A stretch of 64,000 nt of DNA from Arsenicicoccus dermatophilus. Its GTDB lineage: Bacteria; Actinomycetota; Actinomycetes; Actinomycetales; Dermatophilaceae. The stretch is taken from the NCBI RefSeq assembly GCF_022568795.1, contig NZ_JAKZHU010000001.1:1054001-1118000 (forward strand). Direction: 5' to 3'. A program made the position numbers and the translations under genes. A model generated the notes under the pieces. It was given only the letters and a program-made list of their open reading frames with translations. It was not told where the DNA came from and searched no databases. This document shows, in pieces, positions 53,794 to 62,749 of the stretch (the first letter of the stretch is position 1; each line of letters begins with the position of its first letter).

Positions 53794-54639
53794 ATGCACG
53801 CCGGGACGCGGGACAGTGGCGACGTGTGGCACCGACCCCGAGTCCCTCGCAGGGCCCGCGCCGGCCGAGGCCGCAGATCCGTCGTCCGCCGGCTGCTGGT
53901 CGCCGGATCGACGCTCTCGCTGGTCGCGGCGTGCGCGGGAGCGCCCTCGACCCCACCGACCGGCCCGTCGACGGGGGACGAACTCGCCCCGTTGAGCGCC
54001 GGTTGCACCTACCCCTGGCTGCGTCAGGTCCGGATCCGCTCCGACGACGAGGCCTTCGAGCGCGCCGAGGTGTGGGCCTACGGCGACTCGATCACGGTGT
54101 GGACGGCCCGGTCCCTCGACGAGCAGATCGGTCCGCGGCTCGGCACCACCCTGGCGATCGACGCCCAGTCGTCCATCCCCACCACACCCGCCACCGAGCG
54201 CCTCCTGGAGCGGTTGCGGGCCACCACCAACCGCCCCCGGGTCCTGCTCTTCGCGCTGGGCACCAACGACGCCGCGGTCACCTATCCTTCCCTCGAGCCT
54301 GCCAACAGCGAGCCGACGCAGGTCTGGCGGGACCTGGCCGCGGTGCGCGCCGTGACGGGCCCGGCCACCGCCATCGTCTTCGTCGAGGTCTACCGGCACC
54401 ACTCCCGAGCGGCCTCCGCGCGGATGCGCAGCGTCGAGCTCGCCCACTCCCGCACGATCCACGAGCAGGTCCGGGCGTCGCGGATCCCGGACGCGATCGT
54501 CCCGTGGTACGACGCGATGGTGAAGGGGGAGTCGACCTACCTGGTGGACGGGGTGCACCCCTCCGAGGCCGGCACGGCCTACCGCACCTCCGTGATCATG
54601 CCGATCCTGGAGCAGCAGTACGCCGCCCACCCCGACTGA
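53794..54639 (+). CDS. SGNH hydrolase lipoprotein, copy 3
   Basis: About 281 residues. The N-terminus is very basic (RRARAGRGRRSVVRR) and leads to the lipobox SLVAAC, so this copy is membrane-anchored while copies 1 and 2 look released. Ser in WAYGDSITVWT, Asn in FALGTNDAAVTYPSL, His in VDGVHPSEAG. The ATG at 53794 lies 11 bases past the copy 2 stop; a TTG at 53779 and GTG at 53824 are alternatives. Its 3' end runs towards the broken radical SAM gene. Confidence 0.85.
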   Translation: MHAGTRDSGDVWHRPRVPRRARAGRGRRSVVRRLLVAGSTLSLVAACAGAPSTPPTGPSTGDELAPLSAGCTYPWLRQVRIRSDDEAFERAEVWAYGDSITVWTARSLDEQIGPRLGTTLAIDAQSSIPTTPATERLLERLRATTNRPRVLLFALGTNDAAVTYPSLEPANSEPTQVWRDLAAVRAVTGPATAIVFVEVYRHHSRAASARMRSVELAHSRTIHEQVRASRIPDAIVPWYDAMVKGESTYLVDGVHPSEAGTAYRTSVIMPILEQQYAAHPD

Positions 54640-55061
54640 CCGGCCCGGCACAGGACTGCCACCGCTCCCAGGTAGTCCTCGCGAGTGAAGCAGAAGGTGG
54701 GCAGGTGGACCGGATCGACGGCCTCGTCGGGCAGTCCTCCCACCCCCACTTCGACCAGGTCACGCAGACCGGTGGTCATCTCGTGGCGCCGACGGATCTT
54801 CGTCCACCGGCATGAACCCGCCGTGCCGAAGGACAGCGCGCTCGACCCGGGGTAGAAGTGCCGCAGCGGCTTCTTCTCGATCGGGTCCAGGCAGAAGCCG
54901 CTCGACCGGCCGTAGGTCGTGAGCACGAGCTCGTCATCCTCGCGGGCCCGCACGAAGCAGAAGCCGCGCTGCCCCTCCCGCAGCCGGCACCCGCGCGGGC
55001 ACAGGTCGCACTGGATCCGGCCGTCGTCCAGCGAGTGCCAGTACCGCGCAGGGGAGCTCAT
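54579..55061 (-). pseudogene. AmmeMemoRadiSam-type radical SAM enzyme, 3' truncated
   Basis: The first 82 codons (SPARYWHSLDDGRIQCDLCP, LREGQRGFCFVRAREDDE, IEKKPLRHFYPGSSALSFGTAG) match the radical SAM partner of AMMECR1 and MEMO. At the point where the CxxxCxxC cluster motif should follow (GCNLGCxFCQNW), the sequence changes to unrelated residues (GSCRWTKIRRRHE) and ends 79 codons later near the SGNH copy 3 gene end. The catalytic cluster is lost, so the product cannot be active. The start overlaps the AMMECR1 stop (TGATG). A deletion or an insertion of the SGNH array explains the junction around 54815. Confidence 0.85.
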
Positions 55062-55618
55062 CGGGCCCGCTCCTCCCATGCGGTGACCGTGTAGCGCGAC
55101 ACCCGCACGTCCTCGCCCCACCAGTCCTGGTGCAGCCGGGCCTTGGTCTTGAGGCTGCGCAGGAAGTCTGCCGGGTCGGGCAGCTGCTCCCACACCTGCG
55201 GCAGATAGGTCCCGCGGTGCCCGGGCGCCTCCAGCAGCAGCCCGTCGACGTGCGGGCGCAGCTGCGCGACGAGGTCTGCCTCGGACGAGAAGGTCAGCGG
55301 CTCAGGGCGGCTCAGCACCGACACCTCCAGGTCGACGTGGTCGATCTCGTCGGGCGTCACCGGTCGGAAGCGAGGGTCGTCGAGCGCCGCGGCCCGCGCG
55401 TTGCCGCGCACGTCGTCCACCAGCGGGCGGTATGCCGAGAGGCTGCCGATGCACCCGCGCAGCCGGCCGCCGAGATGCAGGGTGACGAAGGCCGCGCCCG
55501 GCTCGTCGGCCCACGCCGGGATCGTCGGGTCGGCCTCCGTGGGCACCCCGACCGCACGCCGGACGGCAGTGCGGGCCAGCGGGATCAGCAGGTCACCCGC
55601 CTCCTGGGGGATGGTCAC
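55058..55618 (-). CDS. AMMECR1 domain protein
   Basis: A 186-residue protein with the AMMECR1 signature LRGCIGSLSAYRPLVDDVRGNARAAALDDPRF and EVSVLSRPEPL. Catalytic detail of the family is unknown; it occurs with MEMO and a radical SAM enzyme. It is intact, while both partners are broken here. Confidence 0.93.
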   Translation of the reverse strand: MTIPQEAGDLLIPLARTAVRRAVGVPTEADPTIPAWADEPGAAFVTLHLGGRLRGCIGSLSAYRPLVDDVRGNARAAALDDPRFRPVTPDEIDHVDLEVSVLSRPEPLTFSSEADLVAQLRPHVDGLLLEAPGHRGTYLPQVWEQLPDPADFLRSLKTKARLHQDWWGEDVRVSRYTVTAWEERAR

Positions 55619-56419
55619 GACGCCGCCTCCAGCGCGAGCGCGGCATAGCCCACCACGCGCGCCCGGTCACCCGCGGTGTCGCCGGACGAGCAGGACGCCA
55701 GCTCGCGGATCGTGGCCCCGCTGCGGCGGGCGTGCTCCATCAGGCCGTTGACCGGCGTCGCCCCGCAGGCCTGCTCGTGGTCGATCGTGCCGTGGAGGGT
55801 CGTCACCTGGTCCAGGGTCGCCCGGTCCACGCGCCGCGCGTCGTCATACGGCAGGTAGTGCGACAGGTCCGAGCTGATCACGACCACGGTGCCGGGGTCG
55901 GCCAGGAGCCGGTCGATCACGTCGGCCACCTCGTGCTTGCTCGCCCGCCCGACGGCCAGCGGCGCGATCACGACGCCGGGGGCGAGGCGCTGGGCGAAGG
56001 GCAGGTGCACCTCGATGGAGTGCTCCGGCGCGTGCGGGGCGTCGGTGACGACGACGGGGGAGAGGTCCTGCAGATCGGCCACGTCGACGGTCAGCTCGCC
56101 GAGCGGGGTGCGCCAGGTGCCGGACTCGGGCGCCGCGACGCCGCGCACCGGCACGCGGTGGGTGGGCCCGAGGACGGCGACCCGCCGGGCGGCGCCCAGG
56201 TCCAGGGCGCGGTAGGCCGCGGCGGCGGTGGACCCGGAGTAGAGATAGCCCGCGTGCGGCGCGATCACCGCGCGGGCGCCCGGGTCGGCAGGAGCGGGCC
56301 CGACGTCGGGGGAGGCCGGCGCGCCGGGGGAGACCGCTCCCAGCAGCCGGTCCACCACCTCGGCGAGCTCGCGCGGGGCGCGCGGGATAGAACAGTCCGG
56401 CGACGGCCGGTTCGCGCAT
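55615..56419 (-). pseudogene. MEMO1-like protein with a +1 frameshift near the N-terminus
   Basis: ATG 56419 starts MREPAVAGLFYPARPA, the conserved MEMO N-terminus, but the main frame (RELAEVVDRLL, ARAVIAPHAGYLYSGSTAAAAY, VLGPTHRVPV, EHSIEVHLPFAQ, VVVISSDLSHYLPYDDA, DHEQACGATPV) is one base off. The change lies in the CG-rich stretch 56368-56380; removing one base would read YPARPAELAEVVDRLL. Length is 268 codons plus one base. The protein resembles class III dioxygenases. The 3' end overlaps AMMECR1 by four bases. Confidence 0.85.
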
Positions 56420-56528
56420 CTTCGTGGGCCCAGCGTAGGCACGCTCGGACTGCCGGTGCAGGGGCGGAGGACTCATCGGCTTTCACCCTGGGTATGCACA
56501 GAGGAGCCCATCGTCAGGAGGAGTCGTC

Positions 56529-57242
56529 ATGGCCCGTCGCACCACCCCCCGCCGCGTCCTCGCCGTCGTCACCAGCACGACCCGGTATGTCGACAAGGGC
56601 TACCGCACCGGCCTGTGGCTCGGTGAGCTGACCCACTTCTACGACGTGCTCACCGAGGCCGGGCACCAGGTCGACGTCGTCAGCATCGACGGCGGCCAGG
56701 TCCCGCTCGACCCGGAGAGCCTGTCCACCCTGATGCTGCGCTCGGGCGGCACGGGGGAGCGGTATGCCGACCCGTCCTTCATGGCGCTCCTGGACGACAC
56801 GCCGGGCATCGACGAGGTCGACCCCGAGGACTACGACGCGGTCTACCTCACCGGCGGGCACGGCGTGATGTTCGACTTCCCGGGCAGCGAGGCGCTGGGC
56901 CGGGTGCTCGTGGAGATGGCGGCGGGCGGCAAGGTCGTCTCGGCCGTCTGCCACGGTCCCGCAGGCTTGCTCGCGGCCGTCGACGCGGACGGCACGCCGA
57001 TGATCGCCGGGCGCAAGGTCACCGGATTCTCCTGGCCCGAGGAGAAGCTCGCCAAGCGTCAGGACGCCGTGCCGTTCCGGCTCGACGAGCAGCTGCAGGC
57101 CCTGGGCGCGACGTACGTCAAGGCGCGGATCCCCTTCACCAGCAAGGTCGTCCGCGACGGCTTCCTGATCACGGGGCAGAACCCGCAGAGCGCGTCGGAC
57201 GTCGGCAAGGCGGTCGTGAAGGCCCTGCGGAAGCAGCGCTGA
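56529..57242 (+). CDS. DJ-1/PfpI family protein (Hsp31-like)
   Basis: A 237-residue class I glutamine amidotransferase-like protein. The nucleophile is in VVSAVCHGPAGLL (Cys-His), a conserved Glu is in YRTGLWLGELTHFYD, and YDAVYLTGGHGVMFDF is typical. Hsp31 relatives convert methylglyoxal to lactate without cofactor or act as deglycases; this is the likely activity. AGGAGGAG lies before the ATG. Confidence 0.92.
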   Translation: MARRTTPRRVLAVVTSTTRYVDKGYRTGLWLGELTHFYDVLTEAGHQVDVVSIDGGQVPLDPESLSTLMLRSGGTGERYADPSFMALLDDTPGIDEVDPEDYDAVYLTGGHGVMFDFPGSEALGRVLVEMAAGGKVVSAVCHGPAGLLAAVDADGTPMIAGRKVTGFSWPEEKLAKRQDAVPFRLDEQLQALGATYVKARIPFTSKVVRDGFLITGQNPQSASDVGKAVVKALRKQR

Positions 57243-57302
57243 CGTCTCCCGATGGCAACGCTCCGTCGTCGCGTCGCACCTCTGCGGAGCGACGGCGGGG
57301 GA

Positions 57303-57308
57303 TAGGCT
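57303..57308 (+). promoter_or_regulatory. -10 box TAGGCT, leaderless promoter
   Basis: TAGGCT ends 7 bases before ATG 57316. Confidence 0.5.
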
Positions 57309-57315
57309 GCGCGCC

Positions 57316-57525
57316 ATGACCGCCAACCCGTCCGAGGAGCGCCCCGCTCAGGGGGTCCTGGACGCGCGCGCCGCGGGCCAGGCCGCCGAGCTGGTGGACG
57401 AGGTCGTGAAGTTGGTGGACGCCCGGGAGGTGCAGGCGACGGCGCCCGAACGCGCTTATCTGGCAGGCGTTTCCGCCACCTTGCGAACCCAGGCCGCGGG
57501 CGCGGGAGACTCGCCGGACCGTTAG
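57316..57525 (+). CDS. Small hypothetical protein
   Basis: A 69-residue protein, mostly helical by composition (GQAAELVDEVVKLVDAREVQA), without membrane segment. The leaderless -10 box upstream supports expression. No family recognised. Confidence 0.55.
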   Translation: MTANPSEERPAQGVLDARAAGQAAELVDEVVKLVDAREVQATAPERAYLAGVSATLRTQAAGAGDSPDR

Positions 57526-57526
57526 G

Positions 57527-57556
57527 TGTACATCCAAGGACCGTTTGTTGTACATT
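57527..57556 (+). promoter_or_regulatory. Paired TGTACAT repeats with embedded -10 box at the recombinase promoter
   Basis: TGTACAT occurs at 57527-57533 and 57549-57555, start to start 22 bases. The second copy contains TACATT (57551-57556), a -10 box ending 6 bases before GTG 57563. This suggests autorepression or a crossover-site accessory repeat. Confidence 0.5.
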
Positions 57557-57562
57557 AGGGGA

Positions 57563-58228
57563 GTGAGCACCTCTCGTGCGGGGGAGTCCCGCCTCGCCCT
57601 CGGTTATGTCCGCGTCTCCACCGTCGACCAGGCCGTCAACGGCCTCAGCCTGGACACCCAGCGCGCCCTGCTCGAGGCCGACGCGGCCCGTCGCGGCTGG
57701 CGCCTGGAGATCCTCGCCGACGAGGGGATCTCGGGCACGGACGACCAGCGGCCAGGGCTTCGCGAGGCTCTGACCAGGCTCGATGCCGGGGAGGTCACCG
57801 CCCTGATGGTCACCCGGCTGGACCGGTTGACGCGATCCGTCTCCGGTCTCAGCGCCGTCCTGGCGCGGGCCGGTGAGCACGGCTGGGACCTGGTCATGCT
57901 CTCGCCGGCCATCGACACCACCGACCCGGCGGGTCGCTTCACGACCTCCATCCTGGCCTGCGCGGCGCAGTACGAGCGCGACCTCATCGGCCAGCGCACC
58001 CGAGAAGCCCTGGCGCACAAGAAGGCCCAGGGGGGCCAGCTCGGGCGCCCGCGCAACGTGGACGAGGCTGTCGTGCAGCGCATCCAGGCCCAGCGCGCCG
58101 AGCGGAAGTCGCTGCGGGCGATCGCCGAGCAGCTCAACGCCGAGGGCGTGCCGACGGCGCAGGGCGGCGCCAAGTGGCACGCGTCGACGGTCAGCACGGT
58201 GCTCAAGCTGTATGGCGAAGGGGCCTGA
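57563..58228 (+). CDS. Serine recombinase (resolvase/invertase type)
   Basis: A 221-residue site-specific recombinase. The catalytic Ser is in LGYVRVSTVDQ; LMVTRLDRLTRSVSGL and YERDLIGQRTREALAHKKAQG are the rest of the catalytic domain and long helix. The C-terminal HTH reads LRAIAEQLNAEGVPTAQGGAKWHASTV. It is the small form without the zinc-ribbon part of large integrases. TGTAC-containing repeats lie on both sides, possibly its binding sites. No other mobile-element genes are adjacent. Confidence 0.92.
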   Translation: MSTSRAGESRLALGYVRVSTVDQAVNGLSLDTQRALLEADAARRGWRLEILADEGISGTDDQRPGLREALTRLDAGEVTALMVTRLDRLTRSVSGLSAVLARAGEHGWDLVMLSPAIDTTDPAGRFTTSILACAAQYERDLIGQRTREALAHKKAQGGQLGRPRNVDEAVVQRIQAQRAERKSLRAIAEQLNAEGVPTAQGGAKWHASTVSTVLKLYGEGA

Positions 58229-58238
58229 GGGGGATAGG

Positions 58239-58292
58239 TGTACGCCGGTGGGAGGGGCTGGCTGTACGCCGTAATGACATAATCTAGATTAT
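58239..58292. repeat. TGTACGCC direct repeats and a 14-bp palindrome downstream of the recombinase
   Basis: TGTACGCC occurs at 58239-58246 and 58263-58270 (24 bases apart). ATAATCTAGATTAT at 58279-58292 is an AT-only-arm palindrome, very unusual in this GC-rich window. It may be a res/att-like site for the recombinase. Confidence 0.5.
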
Positions 58293-58424
58293 CGGCGTTT
58301 CTCGGCAGGGGGTGCAGCCTGCTCCGACGGTGTCGCCGGCCCCTCTCGCCGCCGTGTCGATCCTCGAGGCCCACCCGGTCGCAGCCTGCACGGCTACGGT
58401 GGTCGCACGCGTCAGGTCGCCGCG

Positions 58425-58769
58425 ATGATCCTCGTCGTCCTCGCCTTCCTCGTGGGCACCACGGTCGCCGAGCTGCACCGGCTGCCCGGCGGCCTGAGCG
58501 GCGCCGACGACCACGCCGCCCGCACCGTCTTCGCCCAGCTGCACCCTGGCGCGACCGATGTCCAGGTCCGGCGCGGCGCCGACCTGGGCCCCTGCCAGTA
58601 CGCCGAGATCAGCGCCACGGTGGCCGGCGACGTCGTGGTCGAGCACCTCACCCTGCAGCCCGGGCCGACCCCGCGCCTGATCCGGCGCTCCACGGACGCC
58701 GACTACGTCGACCTGGACGACGGCGCGGACCGGCTCCGGGAGCACTGCTCCCCCGCCAGATCACGGTGA
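58425..58769 (+). CDS. Hypothetical membrane-anchored protein
   Basis: A 114-residue ORF beginning with a hydrophobic segment (MILVVLAFLVGTTVAEL) and a soluble part with DDHAARTVFAQLHPGATDVQVRRGADLGPCQYAEI. The upstream frame is open, so the start is uncertain. No family recognised; no ribosome site seen. Confidence 0.45.
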   Translation: MILVVLAFLVGTTVAELHRLPGGLSGADDHAARTVFAQLHPGATDVQVRRGADLGPCQYAEISATVAGDVVVEHLTLQPGPTPRLIRRSTDADYVDLDDGADRLREHCSPARSR

Positions 58770-58888
58770 CCGCCGGGCGTCTCGACATACGGACAGGTGG
58801 TCGCGGCGGTGGTGCCTCTCCCCCGCCGTCGTGCCCAGGGCGCGCCGTCGGGCGCCTCGACCGGCCGATGGTGGCCGCTCGGCGGTGA

Positions 58889-59197
58889 TCAGGCGCTGAG
58901 CCTGCGCGCCACCTGCTCCTCCGGACGGGCCGGCAGCGCCGTGGCCAGGTGCAGCTCCATCAGGATGCCCGGCAGTGCCTGCTGGCCCGGCATGACCACG
59001 ACGAGCTCCTCGTCCGTGGCCTCGACGAGCAGGTGCGCCGGCGGGCAGGCACCCGGGGAAGCCACCATGATGAGCTCGCCCTCGGGGGTGGTGAGCTCGA
59101 AGGAGCCATCGGCGCGGGTGCGGGTGGTCTGGTGTCCGTCGGTGACCAGCAGGCCGCCCAGGCCCTCGGCGTCCTCGGTGGTGACTCGTCCAAACAT
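58889..59197 (-). CDS. Small carboxypeptidase-regulatory-like domain protein, copy 1
   Basis: A 102-residue protein. FGRVTTEDAEGLGGLLVTDGHQTTRTRADGSFEL is the beta-sandwich found at the N-terminus of some calcineurin-like phosphoesterases and in CarboxypepD_reg domains; no enzyme domain follows. AGGAGG lies before the ATG. It is a paralogue of the gene at 59335 and may be its functional partner. Confidence 0.65.
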   Translation of the reverse strand: MFGRVTTEDAEGLGGLLVTDGHQTTRTRADGSFELTTPEGELIMVASPGACPPAHLLVEATDEELVVVMPGQQALPGILMELHLATALPARPEEQVARRLSA

Positions 59198-59236
59198 CGG
59201 TGTCCTCCTGTCGCATCTCTCCATCAGAGAGTGATG

Positions 59237-59258
59237 AGATGACTTCATAGAGTCATCT
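59237..59258. promoter_or_regulatory. Inverted repeat AGATGAC-N8-GTCATCT
   Basis: Perfect 7-base arms (59237-59243 and 59252-59258) in an AT-rich patch upstream of the minus-strand gene at 59197. A dimeric repressor site is likely. Confidence 0.5.
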
Positions 59259-59334
59259 GATGCCACTTTAGGTGGAAATGACCGATATGGGGAGAGGGTC
59301 CCGAAGGCGTTGTTCGGGCGTTATCGACCGATTC

Positions 59335-59619
59335 TCAGGCGCTGAGCGGGCGAGACCACCGGCACTGCTCCCCCAGCAGGTCCATCAGCATGCCGTCCTC
59401 GCCCGCCTCGCCGGTCACGGTGAGCAGCACCCCGCCCGCGAGGGGCTCGACCAGGGCATGAGCGGGGTGGTCGCCGGACAGCCCCATCAGCATGAGGTCC
59501 TCGGCGCGCGCGTCGAGCTCGAAGGACCCGTCCGGACGGGTGTGGGTCAACGACAGACCGTCGGTGACCGCGATGCCGCCGAGCCCGCGACCCTGGGGGT
59601 CCATGATGCGTCCCTGCAT
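59335..59619 (-). CDS. Small carboxypeptidase-regulatory-like domain protein, copy 2
   Basis: A 94-residue paralogue of the gene at 58889: QGRIMDPQGRGLGGIAVTDGLSLTHTRPDGSFEL, then LMLMGLSGDHPAHALVEPL. GGAGACA precedes ATG 59619. Same domain, same strand, 137 bases apart, so a local duplication. Confidence 0.65.
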   Translation of the reverse strand: MQGRIMDPQGRGLGGIAVTDGLSLTHTRPDGSFELDARAEDLMLMGLSGDHPAHALVEPLAGGVLLTVTGEAGEDGMLMDLLGEQCRWSRPLSA

Positions 59620-59795
59620 GAGTGTCTCCTTCCCGACCGGACGCCACGGGATCACGGATGGCTCCGCGGTGAGGGGCCCGTGGCTCGTCCATGGTGGTGC
59701 GCCACCGCGCGCGTGAGGGCGCTGCGCTGGTGAACTGTCGGCGAATCTCGGGGGATGGCCGCCGGGGGGTCGAGGGATCCCGGATCGGTGCGCCG

Positions 59796-62153
59796 TCAGG
59801 CGCCGACATACTCCGCCAGGTGCTGACCGGTGAGCGTGGTGGCGCCGGCGACCAGGTCGGCGGGGGTCCCCTCGAAGACCACGCGCCCGCCGTCGTGACC
59901 GGCCCCCGGACCCAGGTCGATGATCCAGTCCGCGTGCGCCATCACGGCCTGGTGGTGCTCGATCACCACCAACGAGGTCCCGCCGTCGACCAGCCGGTCG
60001 AGCAGCCCGAGCAGGGTGTCCACGTCGGCCAGGTGCAGCCCGGTCGTGGGCTCGTCCAGCACGTAGACCGAGGCCCTCTCCCCCATCTGCGAGGCCAGCT
60101 TGAGCCTTTGCCGCTCACCTCCGGACAGGGTGGTCAGCGGCTGACCGATGGTGAGATAACCCAGGCCCACGTCCTCGAGCCGCTGGAGGATCGTGTGCGC
60201 GGCGGGGATCCGCGACTCCCCCGCGGCGAAGAAGGCGCTCGCGTCGGTCACCGACATGGCCATGACCTCGGCGATGTCCTTGCCGCCCAGGTGGTGCTCC
60301 AGGACCTCGGGCTGGAAGCCCTTCGCCTCGCACACCTCGCACGGCGTGGACACGGTGTCCATGAAGCCCAGCTCGGTGAAGATCACGCCCGCGCCCTTGC
60401 AGGTGGGGCAGGCCCCCTCCGAGTTCGCCGAGAACAGCGCCGGCTTCACACCGTTGGCCTTGGCGAAGGCCTTGCGGACCGGCTCCAGCAGGCCGGTGTA
60501 CGTCGCGGGGTTGGACCTGCGGGAGCCCTTGATCGGGGTCTGGTCGACGACGACGACCTCCTCGCGCCCGGCCAGCGAGCCGTGGACGAGCGAGGACTTG
60601 CCGGACCCGGCGACCCCGGTCACGACGCACAGCACCCCGAGCGGCACGTCGACGTCCACGTCCTGCAGGTTGTGGGCGCTCGCCCCCCGGATCTCGAGCC
60701 GGCCGGTGGCTGGGCGGACCTCCTCCTTGAGCCGGGCCCGGTCGTCCAGGTGCCGCCCGGTGACGGTGTCGCTGGCCCGCAGTCCCTCGACGGTCCCCTC
60801 GAAGCAGATCTGACCGCCGGCGGACCCCGCCCCCGGCCCGAGATCGACCACGTGGTCGGCGATCTCGATCATCTCCGGCTTGTGCTCGACCACGAGGACG
60901 GTGTTGCCCTTGTCACGCAGCCGCACCAGCAGCTCGTTCATCCGCCGGATGTCGTGCGGGTGCAGGCCCACGGACGGCTCGTCGAAGACATAGGTGACAT
61001 CGGTGAGCGAGGAGCCGAGGTGGCGGATCATCTTGGTGCGCTGGGACTCTCCACCGGACAGGGTGCCGGTGGGGCGGTCCAGCGAGAGGTAGCCCAGCCC
61101 GATGCCCACGAAGGCGTCCAGCAGATGTGTCAGGCCCCCCAGCAGCGGTGCCACCTCGGGGCGGTCGAGCCCGCGGACCCAGTCGGCCAGGTCGGTGATC
61201 TGCATCGCGCAGCAGTCGGCGATGTTGCGCCCCTCGATGCGCGACTCCAGGGCGTGGGGTGCGAGGCGGGTGCCGCCGCAGGCCGGGCAGTCCCGGAAGA
61301 CCACGGCACGATCCACGAAGGCCCGCACGTGCGGCTGCATGGCCTCACGGTCCTTGGACAGCATGGACCTCTGGATCCGCGGGACGATCCCCTCGTAGGT
61401 CAGGTTGATGCCCTCGACCTTGATCTTGGTGGGCTCCTTGTGGAGCAGGTCGGCGAGCTCGGTCGCGCTGAAGTCCTTGACGGGCTTGTCCAGGGCGAAG
61501 CCGTAGCCCGCGAAGATCCGGCCGTACCACCCGTCCATCGAGTAGCCCGGGACGAGGATGGCGCCGCCCGCGAGGGAGAGGGTCTCGTCGTACACCGCGG
61601 TCAGGTCGACGTCCGACACCTGGCCGGTCCCCTCGCACTCCGGGCACATGCCACCGACGAGGGAGTAGGTGCGCTTCTGCTTCTTGCCCTTGTCGGGGCC
61701 TCGCTGGACGGTGATCGCTCCCGCGCCGCTCACCGAGGGCACGTTGAAGGAGTAGGCCTGCGGCGAACCGACGCGCGGCTCGCCGAGGCGGGAGAAGAGG
61801 ATGCGCAGCATCGCGTTGGCGTCCGTGGCCGTGCCGACCGTCGAGCGCAGGTTGGCGCCCATCCGCTCCTGGTCCACCCGGATGGCCGTGGTCAGCCCCT
61901 CGAGCAGGTCCACGTCGGGCCGGGCGAGGCTGGGCATGAAGCCCTGCACGAACGACGAGTAGGTCTCGTTGATCATCCGCTGCGACTCGGCCGCGATCGT
62001 GCCGAAGACCAGCGAGCTCTTGCCCGAGCCGGACACCCCGGTGAAGACCGTCAGCCGCCGCTTCGGGATCTCGACCGACACGTCCTTGAGGTTGTTCTCC
62101 CGCGCGCCCTGGACGCGGATGCGGTCGTGGGAGTCGGCGGCGTGCGGGGACAT
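59796..62153 (-). CDS. UvrA-like ABC ATPase (class II UvrA / drug-resistance type)
   Basis: A 785-residue protein with two ABC modules. Walker [16 protein letters not shown] and [15 protein letters not shown]; signatures [12 protein letters not shown] and [12 protein letters not shown]; Walker [15 protein letters not shown] and [13 protein letters not shown]. Zinc modules include [16 protein letters not shown] and CPTCKGAG. True UvrA is about 950 residues; this shorter form lacks most of the UvrB-binding insertion and matches the class II group linked to DNA-intercalating drug resistance. GGAG precedes ATG 62153. Confidence 0.92.
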   Translation of the reverse strand: MSPHAADSHDRIRVQGARENNLKDVSVEIPKRRLTVFTGVSGSGKSSLVFGTIAAESQRMINETYSSFVQGFMPSLARPDVDLLEGLTTAIRVDQERMGANLRSTVGTATDANAMLRILFSRLGEPRVGSPQAYSFNVPSVSGAGAITVQRGPDKGKKQKRTYSLVGGMCPECEGTGQVSDVDLTAVYDETLSLAGGAILVPGYSMDGWYGRIFAGYGFALDKPVKDFSATELADLLHKEPTKIKVEGINLTYEGIVPRIQRSMLSKDREAMQPHVRAFVDRAVVFRDCPACGGTRLAPHALESRIEGRNIADCCAMQITDLADWVRGLDRPEVAPLLGGLTHLLDAFVGIGLGYLSLDRPTGTLSGGESQRTKMIRHLGSSLTDVTYVFDEPSVGLHPHDIRRMNELLVRLRDKGNTVLVVEHKPEMIEIADHVVDLGPGAGSAGGQICFEGTVEGLRASDTVTGRHLDDRARLKEEVRPATGRLEIRGASAHNLQDVDVDVPLGVLCVVTGVAGSGKSSLVHGSLAGREEVVVVDQTPIKGSRRSNPATYTGLLEPVRKAFAKANGVKPALFSANSEGACPTCKGAGVIFTELGFMDTVSTPCEVCEAKGFQPEVLEHHLGGKDIAEVMAMSVTDASAFFAAGESRIPAAHTILQRLEDVGLGYLTIGQPLTTLSGGERQRLKLASQMGERASVYVLDEPTTGLHLADVDTLLGLLDRLVDGGTSLVVIEHHQAVMAHADWIIDLGPGAGHDGGRVVFEGTPADLVAGATTLTGQHLAEYVGA

Positions 62154-62243
62154 GGTCGCTCCGTCCTGGTGGGTCGCCTCACATCTTGCCGTATGACGGT
62201 CCCCGGGGGGCGGCGTCCGGTCGTGGTCGTCCCGGTGTCGCCC

Positions 62244-62299
62244 CCGCCTACGCCTCGGCCGGGAGCCGCGCGGGCAGGTCGCGGCCGAGGCGTAGGCGG
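62244..62299 (-). terminator. 18-bp hairpin after the NUDIX gene
   Basis: Arms 62244-62261 and 62282-62299 pair perfectly around a 20-base loop, 6 bases beyond the stop of the minus-strand NUDIX gene. It separates that operon from the UvrA-like gene. Confidence 0.7.
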
Positions 62300-62305
62300 C
62301 AGCGG

Positions 62306-62749
62306 TCAGCGGCTCAGGCCGTGGGAGTGCAGCGGCAGGCGGGCGCGCTCGGGGCCGTAGCGCACCACGTGCGCCAGACTCGGCGGCCGGATGTCCAGGT
62401 CGTAGCACGCCTCGGTGTCGAACCAGCGGAACTCCAGCCCGGGCACCTGCGTGGTGGCCCGCGTCTTGTCGACGCGAGCCTCGAAGGCAAGGTTGATCTC
62501 GTGGTGGGCCTCGCCGTCCAGCTCGTAGGCGTTCTCCACCACCGCGACCAGGTCGGCGACCTTGGCCTCCAGGCCGAGCTCGTCGAGGATGTCGCGGTGC
62601 AGGGCGGCCTTGGCGGACTCGCCGAGGGTGACGGGGCCACCGGGCAGGAACCAGAAGTCCTGACCCTCCCGGCGGTTGAGGAGCACGCGAGGGCCGCTGC
62701 GGATCACGGCGGACACCACGACGTCGAACGTCTTCGGTCGATTCGTCAT
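62306..62749 (-). CDS. NUDIX hydrolase
   Basis: A 147-residue protein. The Nudix box is in GGPVTLGESAKAALHRDILD with ELG after it; consensus RExxEE is RDILDE, so two Glu are Asp or shifted. Catalysis may still occur, but the variant box makes the substrate uncertain. The ATG overlaps the SSB stop (ATGA). Confidence 0.88.
   Translation of the reverse strand: MTNRPKTFDVVVSAVIRSGPRVLLNRREGQDFWFLPGGPVTLGESAKAALHRDILDELGLEAKVADLVAVVENAYELDGEAHHEINLAFEARVDKTRATTQVPGLEFRWFDTEACYDLDIRPPSLAHVVRYGPERARLPLHSHGLSR

Noticed and set aside
57563-58769. An integrated phage or large integrative element next to the serine recombinase
   Set aside because: No phage structural, replication or transfer genes follow, and the flanks are ordinary chromosomal genes.
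59691-62360. A very long plus-strand open frame opposite the UvrA-like gene
   Set aside because: Its translation is low-complexity Gly/Arg/Val/Asp-rich without motifs, while the minus strand encodes a complete two-module ABC ATPase. Long shadow frames are expected in GC-rich DNA.
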